Notes: generated by a model not told the origin, from the letters alone. Positions 1 to 7,756 are shown, counted from the first letter of the stretch. The stretch: 12,560 nt of DNA from Oscillospiraceae bacterium (GCA_902803695.1 CADCQX010000337.1:1-12560), one strand, 5' to 3'. Program-made: numbers and translations.

Positions 1-769
1 CTCCCTCCGGATACTTAGGGGAGATGTTGATGACCGAAGGTCCCATTCGGACGTCGCTATCGGTACTTGTCGTAAAACTTCCCGAATCATAGCAGCTCAC
101 ATACCTCTCTCCGCCGTAATAGTACTCAAAGACCGGAGATACCTTCGGATAAGCCGTAGAAGTGCCCTCATCATTGGAATATTCGATATATCTCGCATAA
201 CCGATACAGGTGGCATTGACTTCCTCCGTATATACACGGCGTTTTGCAGTCATCTGGAAGATAGGCCAACAAATAAGAAGAATCGCGATTCCCGCCAGCA
301 CTTCACCGATAACGATGAAGAGTTTGTCGTTGAAACTCATGTTACGGAGTATTACAAACCACGATAGGAATGCCAGTGAAGGAGTTACGGCCAGAAGAAG
401 ACCTGCAAATCTGTTGTATGCAGTATCGGCCAGCATATTTTTCTTATCGGAGACGCCACCCGTTATGATCGTGCTTATTCCCGCAAAGACAAACAGCGCC
501 GAGAATGCTCCCAGGCTCAACAGCGGGCTTTTAAAGAAAACGGAGATGACTATGAGCGCCACACAGATGAAGATCGGCACAAGCATCTTCTTCGGTGTCG
601 AGAACCTATACTTACTGTCATCGTGGTCCTTGATCGCATTGAACGAATCCTTGATGATCTCCATGCTCTCAGTATGATAAGCGCCCTGGAATTCGTACCA
701 TTCGTCCTTGGTCAGGGTCTGTCTCTCATCAAAAAAATACTTGCCGGAATTGTTTACGTCAAATCTCAT
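1..769 (-). CDS. Four-helix membrane protein, DUF3592-like, 3' end outside window
   Basis: The frame starts at the ATG whose complement is 767-769 and stays open to the left edge, giving 256 complete codons with no stop, so the C-terminus is missing. A strong Shine-Dalgarno (GGAGG, minus strand 779-775, 5-base spacer) supports the start. The protein begins with about 60 hydrophilic, probably cytosolic residues, then four predicted membrane segments near residues 62-79, 83-104, 121-142 and 149-171. A soluble segment from about 180 contains VNATCIGYARYIEY and, further on, SPVFEYYYGGERYV. This Tyr-rich beta-strand pattern after a helix resembles the DUF3592 type of membrane-anchored domain, but the match is by eye and tentative. 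It lies 29 bases downstream of the haemolysin III gene on the same strand, so the two may be co-transcribed. No function can be assigned. The real coding strand here is minus; plus-strand open frames across 210-814 show no family resemblance. Confidence 0.8.
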   Translation of the reverse strand, partial: MRFDVNNSGKYFFDERQTLTKDEWYEFQGAYHTESMEIIKDSFNAIKDHDDSKYRFSTPKKMLVPIFICVALIVISVFFKSPLLSLGAFSALFVFAGISTIITGGVSDKKNMLADTAYNRFAGLLLAVTPSLAFLSWFVILRNMSFNDKLFIVIGEVLAGIAILLICWPIFQMTAKRRVYTEEVNATCIGYARYIEYSNDEGTSTAYPKVSPVFEYYYGGERYVSCYDSGSFTTSTDSDVRMGPSVINISPKYPEG

Positions 770-773
770 ATTA

Positions 774-780
774 CCCTCCC
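774..780 (-). promoter_or_regulatory. Ribosome binding site of the DUF3592-like gene
   Basis: The minus strand reads GGGAGGG here, ending 4 bases before the ATG at 769. It lies in the 29-base gap after the haemolysin III stop. It fixes the start of an otherwise open, edge-truncated frame. No terminator-like hairpin is seen in the gap, consistent with read-through from the upstream gene. Confidence 0.7.
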
Positions 781-798
781 TCTCGAAAACTCTATGTA

Positions 799-1464
799 TC
801 AGATCTCAAGATAAATAAACAGAAAAATGCCGAACCAGTGCACGATCGCTCCGAAAAGGACGAAAAAATGCCAGATAAAATGCGCTCCCTTAAAGTCTTT
901 AACGAACGGGATCATTCCCAAAGTATAGATTATTCCGCCTCCGAGCGTCATCAGGAACAATGCCATGTCGTTTTTGACCATTCCCGGAATAAACAGGACT
1001 CCGCTCCAACCGATGAGAAAATACAAAGTATAGTGGAGCGGTCTGAAACGGCCGGGGCCGAAGATACTTACAAAGGTTATACCAAGGATGATGAGTCCCC
1101 ACTGTATGCAGAACATGACAATGCCCTTGGCGTCTCCCCAGTAAACGAGGCAGAAGGGCGCGAAAGAGCCTCCGATCAGAAGATAGATGGATGCGTAATC
1201 AAACCTTCTCCAAAGTTTCTTGACTGCCATTCCGTACTTGAAGGAATGATAAAGACAGCTCATCAGGAACAGGATTATGAGGCATATCCCATAGAAACAT
1301 GCCGCCATTATCTTCATTCCCGAGTCAGAAAATACCAATAACAGAACAAGACCCGCGATCGAAAGCGCAGCTCCGACCCCGTGTGTTATTGCATTTCCTA
1401 TCTCCTCCAGGAGCGTCAGCTTCGGAGGATCATTACGTTTGGATATCTCTTCTTTGGTAGGCAT
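799..1464 (-). CDS. Haemolysin III / PAQR-family integral membrane protein
   Basis: A 221-residue protein with about seven membrane helices, the usual size for the haemolysin III (YqfA/PAQR) family. Family signatures are present: EEIGNAITHGVG (His28), SCLYHSF (His73), FDYASIYLLIGGSFAPF (Asp89) and the C-terminal HFIWH pair (His195, His199). In PAQR proteins these His and Asp residues form a metal site, so the fold and putative hydrolase-like site look intact. The bacterial role is poorly defined; 'haemolysin' is historical and toxicity should not be assumed. A longer frame reaches an ATG at 1521, but that ATG has no ribosome binding site. The ATG at 1464 has AGAGGG six bases upstream and a TATAAT box just beyond it, so I choose 1464. 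It is transcribed divergently from the YfhO gene and probably together with the membrane protein gene ending at the left edge. Confidence 0.9.
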   Translation of the reverse strand: MPTKEEISKRNDPPKLTLLEEIGNAITHGVGAALSIAGLVLLLVFSDSGMKIMAACFYGICLIILFLMSCLYHSFKYGMAVKKLWRRFDYASIYLLIGGSFAPFCLVYWGDAKGIVMFCIQWGLIILGITFVSIFGPGRFRPLHYTLYFLIGWSGVLFIPGMVKNDMALFLMTLGGGIIYTLGMIPFVKDFKGAHFIWHFFVLFGAIVHWFGIFLFIYLEI

Positions 1465-1486
1465 TGATCCCTCTTCTTTCTCATTG

Positions 1487-1492
1487 ATTATA
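1487..1492 (-). promoter_or_regulatory. Candidate -10 box for the haemolysin III gene
   Basis: The minus strand reads TATAAT, a perfect -10 match, 22 bases upstream of the chosen ATG at 1464. Transcription would begin near 1480 and give a short leader that just includes the AGAGGG ribosome binding site. No good -35 hexamer is seen 17 bases upstream, so the call rests on the -10 box and its position. It would place the upstream ATG at 1521 outside the transcript. Confidence 0.4.
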
Positions 1493-1522
1493 CTCTTTTT
1501 ATTTAATTGTGGTCTTGTCATG

Positions 1523-1531
1523 TGATATAAT
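1523..1531 (+). promoter_or_regulatory. Extended -10 promoter for the YfhO gene
   Basis: TGATATAAT is a perfect extended -10 element (TGnTATAAT). The -35 region about 17 bases upstream (TTTAAT/TTAATT near 1502-1508) is weak, which extended -10 promoters tolerate. The predicted start is near 1538, leaving a leader of about 39 bases that carries the AGAAGGA ribosome binding site (1562-1568, 8-base spacer) before the ATG at 1577. Confidence 0.6.
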
Positions 1532-1576
1532 TGTTCAGTTTATTTAAGTATATTTTCGAAAAGAAGGATTATATTA

Positions 1577-4396
1577 ATGAGAGAAAAACTCAGGAAAATA
1601 GATAAAGACAAAGCAAGGTATCTGCTGTTCTACACGATCCTTTTTGCAGTAAGTTTCTTTTTCTGTTTCCAACTTTATTTTTCCAACTACTACAAGACAT
1701 ACATGTTCACTTATGATGCTCTGGACAACAACTATCCGTTCTTTATCGCGGTAGGACGTTGGTGGAGACTTCTGGTCAAGAACTTTACCATAAATCACAC
1801 CTTTGAGATCCCTATGTGGGATATGTCCATCGGTTACGGCGGAGATATCATAACGACTCTCGGAAACGGATTCAACAACTTCTTCAATCCGTTTTATATC
1901 ATATCCGCCTTTTGTCCTTCTTCTTACTCTGAGATAGCATTTAAGATCGTCCTGATACTTCAGATCTACTTTGCAGGGCTTTCATTTACTGCGTTGGCTT
2001 CATATCGCCAGAAGTACAGCAAGTATGCCATCCTGATCGGATCTCTTGTCTATGCTTTCTCTTCAAATACGTTCATCGTATTCAAGCAGCTTTCATTCGG
2101 ATATGCATTTATAATCTTCCCTCTTATCATTCTTGGTATCTGGAAGATTCGTGACGGTAAGAAGCCATATCTTTTCATAGCATCCGTCATCTCCATGTTC
2201 GCATACTCCTACTACTTCACTTTTATGGCAGTGGTACTTCTTCTCGTATACTATCTGCTCCTTGTGATCGAGAGTCTCATAACTTCCAAAGGAAAGAGCC
2301 TCAAGGATGAACTCAAGATTGTCATTAAGCTCGCTATCAGTTCCATCTACGCAGGTGCTGTAGGCATATGTCTCATCCTTCCGAGTATCATAGCCATCAC
2401 CAAATTAAACCGTTTGAATGTTGAGTATTACACTACTCTTTTCAGAGATAGATACTACGCGAACCGTCTCATATCAGGATTTGTAAGTTATTTCGACGGA
2501 TGGACAGATGATATGATGGGATTCCCGATCATTGCACTGATCTGTGTATTCACGCTTTTCATTTTTACAAAGTTCAAAGAGGATCTTCGAGTCAAACTCC
2601 TGTTCCTCATTTCTTCCGCAGCTTTGTTCATCCCGTACGCAGGACAGATCATTAACGGATTCAGTTACTCCACTAACAGATGGACATGGGCTTATACCCT
2701 TCTTGTTTCATTCATAATCACCATGACATTCGACAAGCTTTACAATGCCAAGATCTGGAAGCTTGCTGTTCTTATCGGACTTCTCGGAGTTTACAAGCTT
2801 GTTCTTCTTTTGGGTTTTGACTCCAATAGTCCGGCTCAGAATGCTCCTCTCATTCTGGGGGTATTGGTGATCGTCTTCATCATGATCTCACGATTTATCA
2901 ACAGGGATGACTTTGAAAAGATCATGGTACTAATTACTGTTCTTGCCCTTGCCGTCCCACCGTTCTTCTATTTCTCTCCAAGATACGGAAATATCATTTC
3001 CAAGTTATGTCAGAACAATACGGCATATACCAACCTTGCGCAAAGCGGAGGTAAAGAAGCTCTGACGCTTGCAGCCGATGACTCTCTCTACAGATATGAT
3101 TCCATGTCGGGAAGACTCAAAAACAGTTCACTCATAACCGGAACTTCAGGCTATGATACCTACAACAGTATCTACAATCCATACATCAATCAGTTCGATG
3201 CTGATATGGCATTTACGGCATCAGCCAGTCCTTCCATCATTAACGGTATCTGTAAGAGAAGCGATCTCGAGGCACTTCTGGGAACCAAATATGTACTTCG
3301 TAACCTAAACGAACAGGACGTTCCCCTTCCGTACGGCTATTCCAATAACATTGGTAATTATCTGAATGAAGATGGAAACACCTATGAGATCTATAAGACA
3401 GGATATGGCAGCAGCATAGTTTCCTTCTACACTAATGCAGTAGATGAAGAGTTCTATGATTCTTTGAACAGTTATGATAAACAGCAGCTCCTCATGAAGG
3501 CGATCGTTCTTCCTGAAGTTTCTTCCGGTTACGAATACAAAAAGGCCGAACCTGTCGCCTACACTCTCGAGCTCGACCCTTATATCGAAGTAAGAGGCGA
3601 TGTTCTTAAGCTCAATTCAACAAACGCGTACATAAACCTCGATCTCGATCAGGAGATCGAAGGAAGCGGCGAATGGTATCTTTACGCAAAGAACTTCATC
3701 AATCACAGTCCGTATGAAAGATCGTTCAAAGTACATGTTTACTGTGTATCAGACTACGTGCCTACTGAAGAAGAACTGGAGGCTTTGCTCAAGGAAAAGG
3801 AAAAGTCCGACACTCTTCCTGAAACTGAGGACGGCGAAGAAGAGGAGATCCCTAAAGAGACCTTAACCGGAATCGGTCAGATCAATGCGTATACCAATAC
3901 TAACCACATGTACGGCGGAAAAGACACCTGGATGGTAAACAGCGGCATCACGGAAGGCAAAGCAAAACAGATCCGACTCGTTATCGAAGAAACAGGAGAA
4001 TACACCTTTGACGAAATCTCACTTTACTTTGAATCAGAAGAGCAGCTGGAAAAAAATATCAGCGGTTTGGATCATCCTGCCAGGGATATCTCGATCAACG
4101 GTAACACGATAACAACTCATGTGACCACGGAAGAAAGCGGTTATGTTCTCCTCACGGTCCCTTATTCGGAAGGATGGACTGCTACGGTCGACGGTCAAAA
4201 GGCCGATATCCTTAAGGCAGACAGAGCTTTCATGGCGCTTGAGGTTGCTGCCGGAGATCACGAGATCGTTCTTCACTACAAGACACCTTACCTTACGGCA
4301 GGACTTGCCGGTGCCTTCGTATTTATCGCAGGCGGGATCGCTCTGGCAGTTCTTCAGGAAAAGAATGTCCTCGTCTTCAAAAAGAAGAAGGCCTAA
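1577..4396 (+). CDS. YfhO-family membrane protein, probable GT-C glycosyltransferase
   Basis: A 939-residue protein with a first membrane helix near residues 15-35 and many more up to about residue 467, a large predicted extracellular region (about 470-905), one C-terminal helix (about 906-927) and a Lys-rich tail. The family is recognised from YSTNRWTWAY near 364-373, matching the conserved NRW region of YfhO proteins, and from the closing domain near 853-905 (VPYSEGWTATVDGQ, then AGDHEIVLHY). Established knowledge: in Bacillus and Listeria, YfhO-type proteins transfer sugars from undecaprenyl-phosphate donors to teichoic acids outside the membrane. The acidic loop near residues 45-55 (DALDN) may hold the GT-C catalytic acid; this is inference. 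It is somewhat longer than many YfhO proteins, partly because of a Glu/Lys-rich insert near 731-763. It has its own promoter and no adjacent gtcA- or csbB-like partner, so the acceptor is unknown. Confidence 0.88.
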   Translation: MREKLRKIDKDKARYLLFYTILFAVSFFFCFQLYFSNYYKTYMFTYDALDNNYPFFIAVGRWWRLLVKNFTINHTFEIPMWDMSIGYGGDIITTLGNGFNNFFNPFYIISAFCPSSYSEIAFKIVLILQIYFAGLSFTALASYRQKYSKYAILIGSLVYAFSSNTFIVFKQLSFGYAFIIFPLIILGIWKIRDGKKPYLFIASVISMFAYSYYFTFMAVVLLLVYYLLLVIESLITSKGKSLKDELKIVIKLAISSIYAGAVGICLILPSIIAITKLNRLNVEYYTTLFRDRYYANRLISGFVSYFDGWTDDMMGFPIIALICVFTLFIFTKFKEDLRVKLLFLISSAALFIPYAGQIINGFSYSTNRWTWAYTLLVSFIITMTFDKLYNAKIWKLAVLIGLLGVYKLVLLLGFDSNSPAQNAPLILGVLVIVFIMISRFINRDDFEKIMVLITVLALAVPPFFYFSPRYGNIISKLCQNNTAYTNLAQSGGKEALTLAADDSLYRYDSMSGRLKNSSLITGTSGYDTYNSIYNPYINQFDADMAFTASASPSIINGICKRSDLEALLGTKYVLRNLNEQDVPLPYGYSNNIGNYLNEDGNTYEIYKTGYGSSIVSFYTNAVDEEFYDSLNSYDKQQLLMKAIVLPEVSSGYEYKKAEPVAYTLELDPYIEVRGDVLKLNSTNAYINLDLDQEIEGSGEWYLYAKNFINHSPYERSFKVHVYCVSDYVPTEEELEALLKEKEKSDTLPETEDGEEEEIPKETLTGIGQINAYTNTNHMYGGKDTWMVNSGITEGKAKQIRLVIEETGEYTFDEISLYFESEEQLEKNISGLDHPARDISINGNTITTHVTTEESGYVLLTVPYSEGWTATVDGQKADILKADRAFMALEVAAGDHEIVLHYKTPYLTAGLAGAFVFIAGGIALAVLQEKNVLVFKKKKA

Positions 4397-6364
4397 TCAT
4401 TTATTGTATATAGGATTTCTTACTCTCTCGGTCATCTCTTCGAGAGACAAAGGCATGTCATAGTAATATCCCTGAATGATCTCAACACCCATCGACTTAA
4501 GGGTATTCAGCTGTGATGCGCGCTCAACGCCTTCCGCAACTATCCCGATATTGAGGGCTTTGGAAAGGGTAACGATATGTTCGAGGATGGTAAGATCCTT
4601 GGACTGTTCTTTGTCGATAAATCCCTTGTCGATCTTAAGCGTATCAAAGTTGATCTCTCGCAAGAGCGTAAGAGATGAACTCTCACATCCGAAATCATCT
4701 ATCGAAGCACTGTAGCCGTGCTTATGAAGGGATGCTACGTACTCTTTAAGTTCAGCTACGGAGAATTCATCAGATCTCTCAGTTACCTCGATCTCGATAA
4801 GATCCTTCGGAATGCCGTATCCCATAACGATCTTGTCGATCTTGGATGCGAGATCCTCCTCCTTAAGGTTTCTTCTTGAAACGTTGACTGAGATCACAGG
4901 CGGATGAAGTCCTGCGGCGAGCCAATTCTTAATATCTTTACAGACCTGCTCGAGCATATAGATATCAAGATCGCAGATGAGATCGAATTCCTCCATGAGA
5001 GGAATGAATTCGCCCGGTCTTTTTATTACGCCGTTATGACGCCATCTGGCGAGGACTTCCGCACCGCAGAGCATCTTGCTCACGCAGTTGACCTTCGGCT
5101 GATAATAAGCTTCAAAGTGTCCGTTGGCAAGACCGACTTTGATGTCGGAAACGATCCTCTTTTGCTCCTCGAACGAATCGAGAAGATTCTGGGAAAGATA
5201 GACTATATCAGGTGTTCTCGGAGACTTGGCAAGAGAGAGTGCGGTTCCCGCATTCGTTAAGATGTCCTCGCCTCCCATGTCGTCCTTAGTGATCTCATAG
5301 ACACCGGCTCTCGCACTGATGGTCTCAGTGATGGAGATGTTGTCTCCTTCCTTTACGGTGACGTCCATTTTTTCGAGAAGACGGACAAAATGCTTGAGCT
5401 TATTTTTCTTGACGATGGCTACAAAGAGGTTTCCGTATGCTCTTCCCAGGATCTCGTCTTCATCCATGAAAGATGCGAATGAAGATGCGTAGTTGTTAAG
5501 GAACTGATCGCCTATGGCCATGCCGTGTTTACGGTTGATCTCCGAGAATTTTATGAGATCGAAAAAGATCGCCGCGTAATTCAGAAGTTCGCTCCTGTCC
5601 TCCTTGGAATTGAGCCATTCGACGCAGCCGTGCTCGTTGGCAAGACCGGTCCTGACCTCGGTCTTCGAGACGCGGATGACCTCGCGCTTCGTGTCGATGG
5701 CACCTTCGATAAAAAGAAGGATGACCGAAAGACCTGTTGCCATTTCCATGAATGAGTAGCCGTAGAAAAAATACTGCAGGATGCCTCCGATGAGAGGAAG
5801 AAGGACATAGGACATAAGTGCTATGGTCATCCTGGCACCGAGTTTTCGAGCATACTGAAGAGTAATGGTCATGAAGATAAACATCGCGAGGAACGGGATC
5901 CCGACAGATACCAGGAACAACGGACCTCTGTGGTAGACGTTATGCTCGTCGACAATATAGTAGATGCCGGTAAACTGGGAGACGATGACGAGTATGATGC
6001 CGACTACGCCGATAAATAACGACAGGATGATCCTGAACCTGCACGGCGCGCCCTTCTTTATGCTGAACTGTCCGAAGATGATGTAGGAAGCGTATACGAC
6101 ATAGGCCAGGATAAGGAAATCGCAGATGAAGAAATCCACGAAGCAGCATAGCCTGACCATTATGTAACTGGAAAATACGTCCTGATCCTTGAACAGATAG
6201 TAAGTGAATTCGGCAAGGAGCATGAGGCCGACGCTGATATTGAGGAGCGTCACCATGACTCTCTTGTTCTTGAAACCTTTATCGGACAGGGAAACAAGAG
6301 CCGACAAAAAACAGAATATCGACTCAAAGAGCAGAAAAGATACGTGTATCGACATCAAGTCCAT
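4397..6364 (-). CDS. Membrane-anchored degenerate GGDEF-EAL protein, predicted c-di-GMP phosphodiesterase
   Basis: A 655-residue protein with about seven membrane helices (residues 5-221), a GGDEF-like domain (about 236-390) and an EAL domain (about 405-640). In the GGDEF domain the signature is replaced by YGNLF (310-314) and no RxxD inhibitory site is visible, so cyclase activity is unlikely; FFDLIKFSEINRKHG (267-281) still marks the fold. The EAL domain keeps the expected catalytic set: E436 (AEVLAR), N494 (VNVS), the EVTE motif (526-529), D556-D557 (DDFG), K577 (KID), E611 (AEGVE) and Q631. Loop 6 is unusual: DDFGCESSSL instead of DDFGTGYSSL. I infer a c-di-GMP phosphodiesterase whose membrane and dead GGDEF domains sense signals. 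The ATG at 6364 follows GGGGGACAGGA; Met4 is an alternative start. It converges on the YfhO gene with no bases between the stop codons. Confidence 0.9.
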   Translation of the reverse strand: MDLMSIHVSFLLFESIFCFLSALVSLSDKGFKNKRVMVTLLNISVGLMLLAEFTYYLFKDQDVFSSYIMVRLCCFVDFFICDFLILAYVVYASYIIFGQFSIKKGAPCRFRIILSLFIGVVGIILVIVSQFTGIYYIVDEHNVYHRGPLFLVSVGIPFLAMFIFMTITLQYARKLGARMTIALMSYVLLPLIGGILQYFFYGYSFMEMATGLSVILLFIEGAIDTKREVIRVSKTEVRTGLANEHGCVEWLNSKEDRSELLNYAAIFFDLIKFSEINRKHGMAIGDQFLNNYASSFASFMDEDEILGRAYGNLFVAIVKKNKLKHFVRLLEKMDVTVKEGDNISITETISARAGVYEITKDDMGGEDILTNAGTALSLAKSPRTPDIVYLSQNLLDSFEEQKRIVSDIKVGLANGHFEAYYQPKVNCVSKMLCGAEVLARWRHNGVIKRPGEFIPLMEEFDLICDLDIYMLEQVCKDIKNWLAAGLHPPVISVNVSRRNLKEEDLASKIDKIVMGYGIPKDLIEIEVTERSDEFSVAELKEYVASLHKHGYSASIDDFGCESSSLTLLREINFDTLKIDKGFIDKEQSKDLTILEHIVTLSKALNIGIVAEGVERASQLNTLKSMGVEIIQGYYYDMPLSLEEMTERVRNPIYNK

Positions 6365-6455
6365 TCCTGTCCCCCATAGATCTCATTTCATTTAAGGTAA
6401 TAATACAACCGTTCTATAAAAAAATTAAGATATTTCTTGGATAAAGGACAGGAAT
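6363..6455 (-). promoter_or_regulatory. 10-base inverted repeat around the EAL gene leader and start site
   Basis: ATTCCTGTCC at 6363-6372 is the exact reverse complement of GGACAGGAAT at 6446-6455, with 73 bases between. In minus-strand RNA the downstream arm covers the ribosome binding region and the first bases of the start codon. A transcript beginning upstream of 6455 could therefore fold to hide translation initiation. The weak promoter candidate at 6400-6405 lies inside the loop, so only a longer transcript would carry both arms. No c-di-GMP riboswitch consensus was recognised in the loop. Confidence 0.4.
6400..6405 (-). promoter_or_regulatory. Candidate -10 box for the GGDEF-EAL gene
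   Basis: The minus strand reads TATTAT here, five of six matches to the -10 consensus, with TTAATT 17 bases upstream as a poor -35. Transcription would start near 6393, about 29 bases before the ATG. The region is AT-rich, so chance matches are likely and this is only the best of several candidates. Confidence 0.3.
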
Positions 6456-6463
6456 CGTGAATG

Positions 6464-6533
6464 TAACAATGTTATTTTGATGATAATATCGGGGGTTTGT
6501 GACAAATGTCTTATATGCTGTGACAAAATCACA
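6464..6533. promoter_or_regulatory. Cluster of short palindromes and TGTGACAAA direct repeats
   Basis: Three short palindromes lie upstream of the GGDEF-EAL gene: TAACA-A-TGTTA (6464-6474), TTTGT-G-ACAAA (6496-6506) and TGTGA-N5-TCACA (6519-6533). The last two share a TGTGACAAA direct repeat, starting at 6498 and 6519, exactly 21 bases or two helical turns apart. This suggests operators for a dimeric regulator on one DNA face. The TGTGA/TCACA half sites recall CRP/FNR-type sites, but the spacer is five rather than six bases. The regulator is unknown. Confidence 0.35.
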
Positions 6534-6552
6534 AAAACTGCTTATATTAGTC

Positions 6553-6570
6553 ACGGAATTCAGATTCCGT
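6553..6570 (-). terminator. Hairpin across the stop codon of the GH3 gene, possible weak terminator
   Basis: ACGGAAT (6553-6559) and ATTCCGT (6564-6570) form a perfect seven-base stem with a four-base loop, and the TGA stop of the GH3 gene sits in or next to that loop. On the minus strand no U-tract follows immediately; the first T run (TTTTT) begins about 13 bases later. It may therefore be an RNA stabiliser or inefficient terminator at the end of the five-gene operon rather than a classical one. Confidence 0.3.
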
Positions 6571-7756
6571 ACTCTTTTTTCACTTTGAGGATGCGTTCGA
6601 TCTTGGCATCGATCTCTTCTTCGGTCAGTTCTCCCGACTCAACTGCCGCTTTTACGGCCTTATATGCTTCATCGAGATCGTCAGGCATCAGGACTATGTC
6701 TGCGCCTGCTTCAAGAGCCATGAGCGCCGCTTCGCCCGAACCGAATTCGTTGGTTATGGCTTCCATCCAGAACGAATCTGTTATGATTATCCCTTCAAAG
6801 CCCAGATCGTTTCTTAAGATCGACATCATCTCAGGCGAGAGCGTTGAAGGAAGGTCGCCCGTTATCTGCGGTACGGTGATATGGCCAACCATTACCATCG
6901 GGGCACCGTTTTCGATACCTGTGACAAAAGGAATGAATTCATATTTTTCAAGTTCTTCCAGGGATTTATCGACAAGGGCTGCTCCGAAATGGCTGTCAGC
7001 GGATGCTGCGCCGTGACCCGGGAAATGCTTAAGGCAGCTTATCATTCCGAATGTCTTAAAGGCCTCCAGGGAGTCCTCGAGCTTCGATGAGACATTCTGC
7101 GGATCGCTTCCGAAAGCCCTGTCGCCTATTACACCGCCACCGTCGACGGAGATGTCGGTTACGGGAGCGAAGTCGAGATTAAAGCCGTATTTTTTAAGAT
7201 AGATGGAGATCTCCATGTACATTCCGTACGGATCATTGGTCTCAGCAGCCGGCAGGAACCACGGCACGTCAAAATTCGGATTGCCTCCGATCCTTACTAT
7301 GTCGCCGCCTTCCTCGTCAATGCAGACAAACATGCCGCGTGAGTTGAACGCCTCATTAAGGTCCGTGATCTGCTCAGGGTCGATGATATTTCCTCCGAAC
7401 ATGACCACGCCTGATACAGGTTTCTCATCCAGGGCGCTTAAAAGTTCGGGAGTCTGTTCCGTAATATATTCTTCGGCCGCGATGGGTTTATCGCTTCCCA
7501 GAAGCTGCTCGGGAGTCACGATAAAAAGAGCGTAGATCTTCTGATCCATCGTCATCTGATCGATCATGACGCTTATCTCATCAGCCTCAGTTTCAGTAGG
7601 AACAGGTTCCGTTACGGAAGTCACGGTAACAGTCGGTTCGGTCTCAGTTTCTGTCGGAGCCGTTGTCACAGAAGTCTCTGAAGTGACACTGTTGCAGCCT
7701 ACGAGCAGGGTCATAGCCAGTACCGGTATGATCTTACGTAAGCTTCTCGAAAACAT
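6560..7756 (-). CDS. GH3 family beta-N-acetylhexosaminidase-like lipoprotein (NagZ type)
   Basis: A 398-residue protein with a lipoprotein signal: basic residues 4-8, a hydrophobic stretch and the lipobox LLVGC with Cys21. A Thr/Glu/Val-rich linker (about 24-60) follows, then one GH3 barrel. Signatures are CIDEEGGDIVRIGG (145-158), KHFPGHG (243-249), D254-S255-H256 and the presumed nucleophile Asp327 in GIIITDSFW. The KHFPGHG and D-x-H pair is typical of NagZ-type GH3 N-acetylglucosaminidases, which use a His/Asp dyad as acid/base. Only the barrel is present, unlike two-domain Bacillus NagZ. I infer a lipid-anchored exo-enzyme acting on amino sugars such as peptidoglycan fragments; the true substrate is not shown. 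The start overlaps the 3' end of the antiporter gene by 23 bases, and its AAGGAG ribosome binding site (7770-7765) lies inside that gene. It is the last gene of the operon. Confidence 0.9.
   Translation of the reverse strand: MFSRSLRKIIPVLAMTLLVGCNSVTSETSVTTAPTETETEPTVTVTSVTEPVPTETEADEISVMIDQMTMDQKIYALFIVTPEQLLGSDKPIAAEEYITEQTPELLSALDEKPVSGVVMFGGNIIDPEQITDLNEAFNSRGMFVCIDEEGGDIVRIGGNPNFDVPWFLPAAETNDPYGMYMEISIYLKKYGFNLDFAPVTDISVDGGGVIGDRAFGSDPQNVSSKLEDSLEAFKTFGMISCLKHFPGHGAASADSHFGAALVDKSLEELEKYEFIPFVTGIENGAPMVMVGHITVPQITGDLPSTLSPEMMSILRNDLGFEGIIITDSFWMEAITNEFGSGEAALMALEAGADIVLMPDDLDEAYKAVKAAVESGELTEEEIDAKIERILKVKKEYGI

Noticed and set aside
210..814. Two overlapping plus-strand open frames at the left end
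   Set aside because: The minus strand has a continuous frame with a strong ribosome binding site and membrane helices, which accounts for the region.
838..1341. Plus-strand open frame (167 codons) opposite the haemolysin III gene
   Set aside because: It is very hydrophilic and antisense to a conserved seven-helix protein, with no ribosome binding site.
1465..1521. Longer haemolysin III protein starting at 1521
   Set aside because: No ribosome binding site precedes that ATG, while the ATG at 1464 has one and gives the usual family length.
4425..4447. Hairpin-forming sequence just after the YfhO stop (CTCTCG/CGAGAG, with an alternative TCTCT/AGAGA stem)
   Set aside because: No T-tract follows on either strand and it lies inside the EAL coding sequence, so it is not supported as a terminator.
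6373..6445. Possible c-di-GMP riboswitch upstream of the EAL gene
   Set aside because: I could not find the conserved GEMM-type core, and the region is AT-rich without matching conserved loops.
6519..6533. True CRP site
   Set aside because: The half sites match, but the spacer is five bases instead of six, so only a CRP/FNR-like resemblance is claimed.
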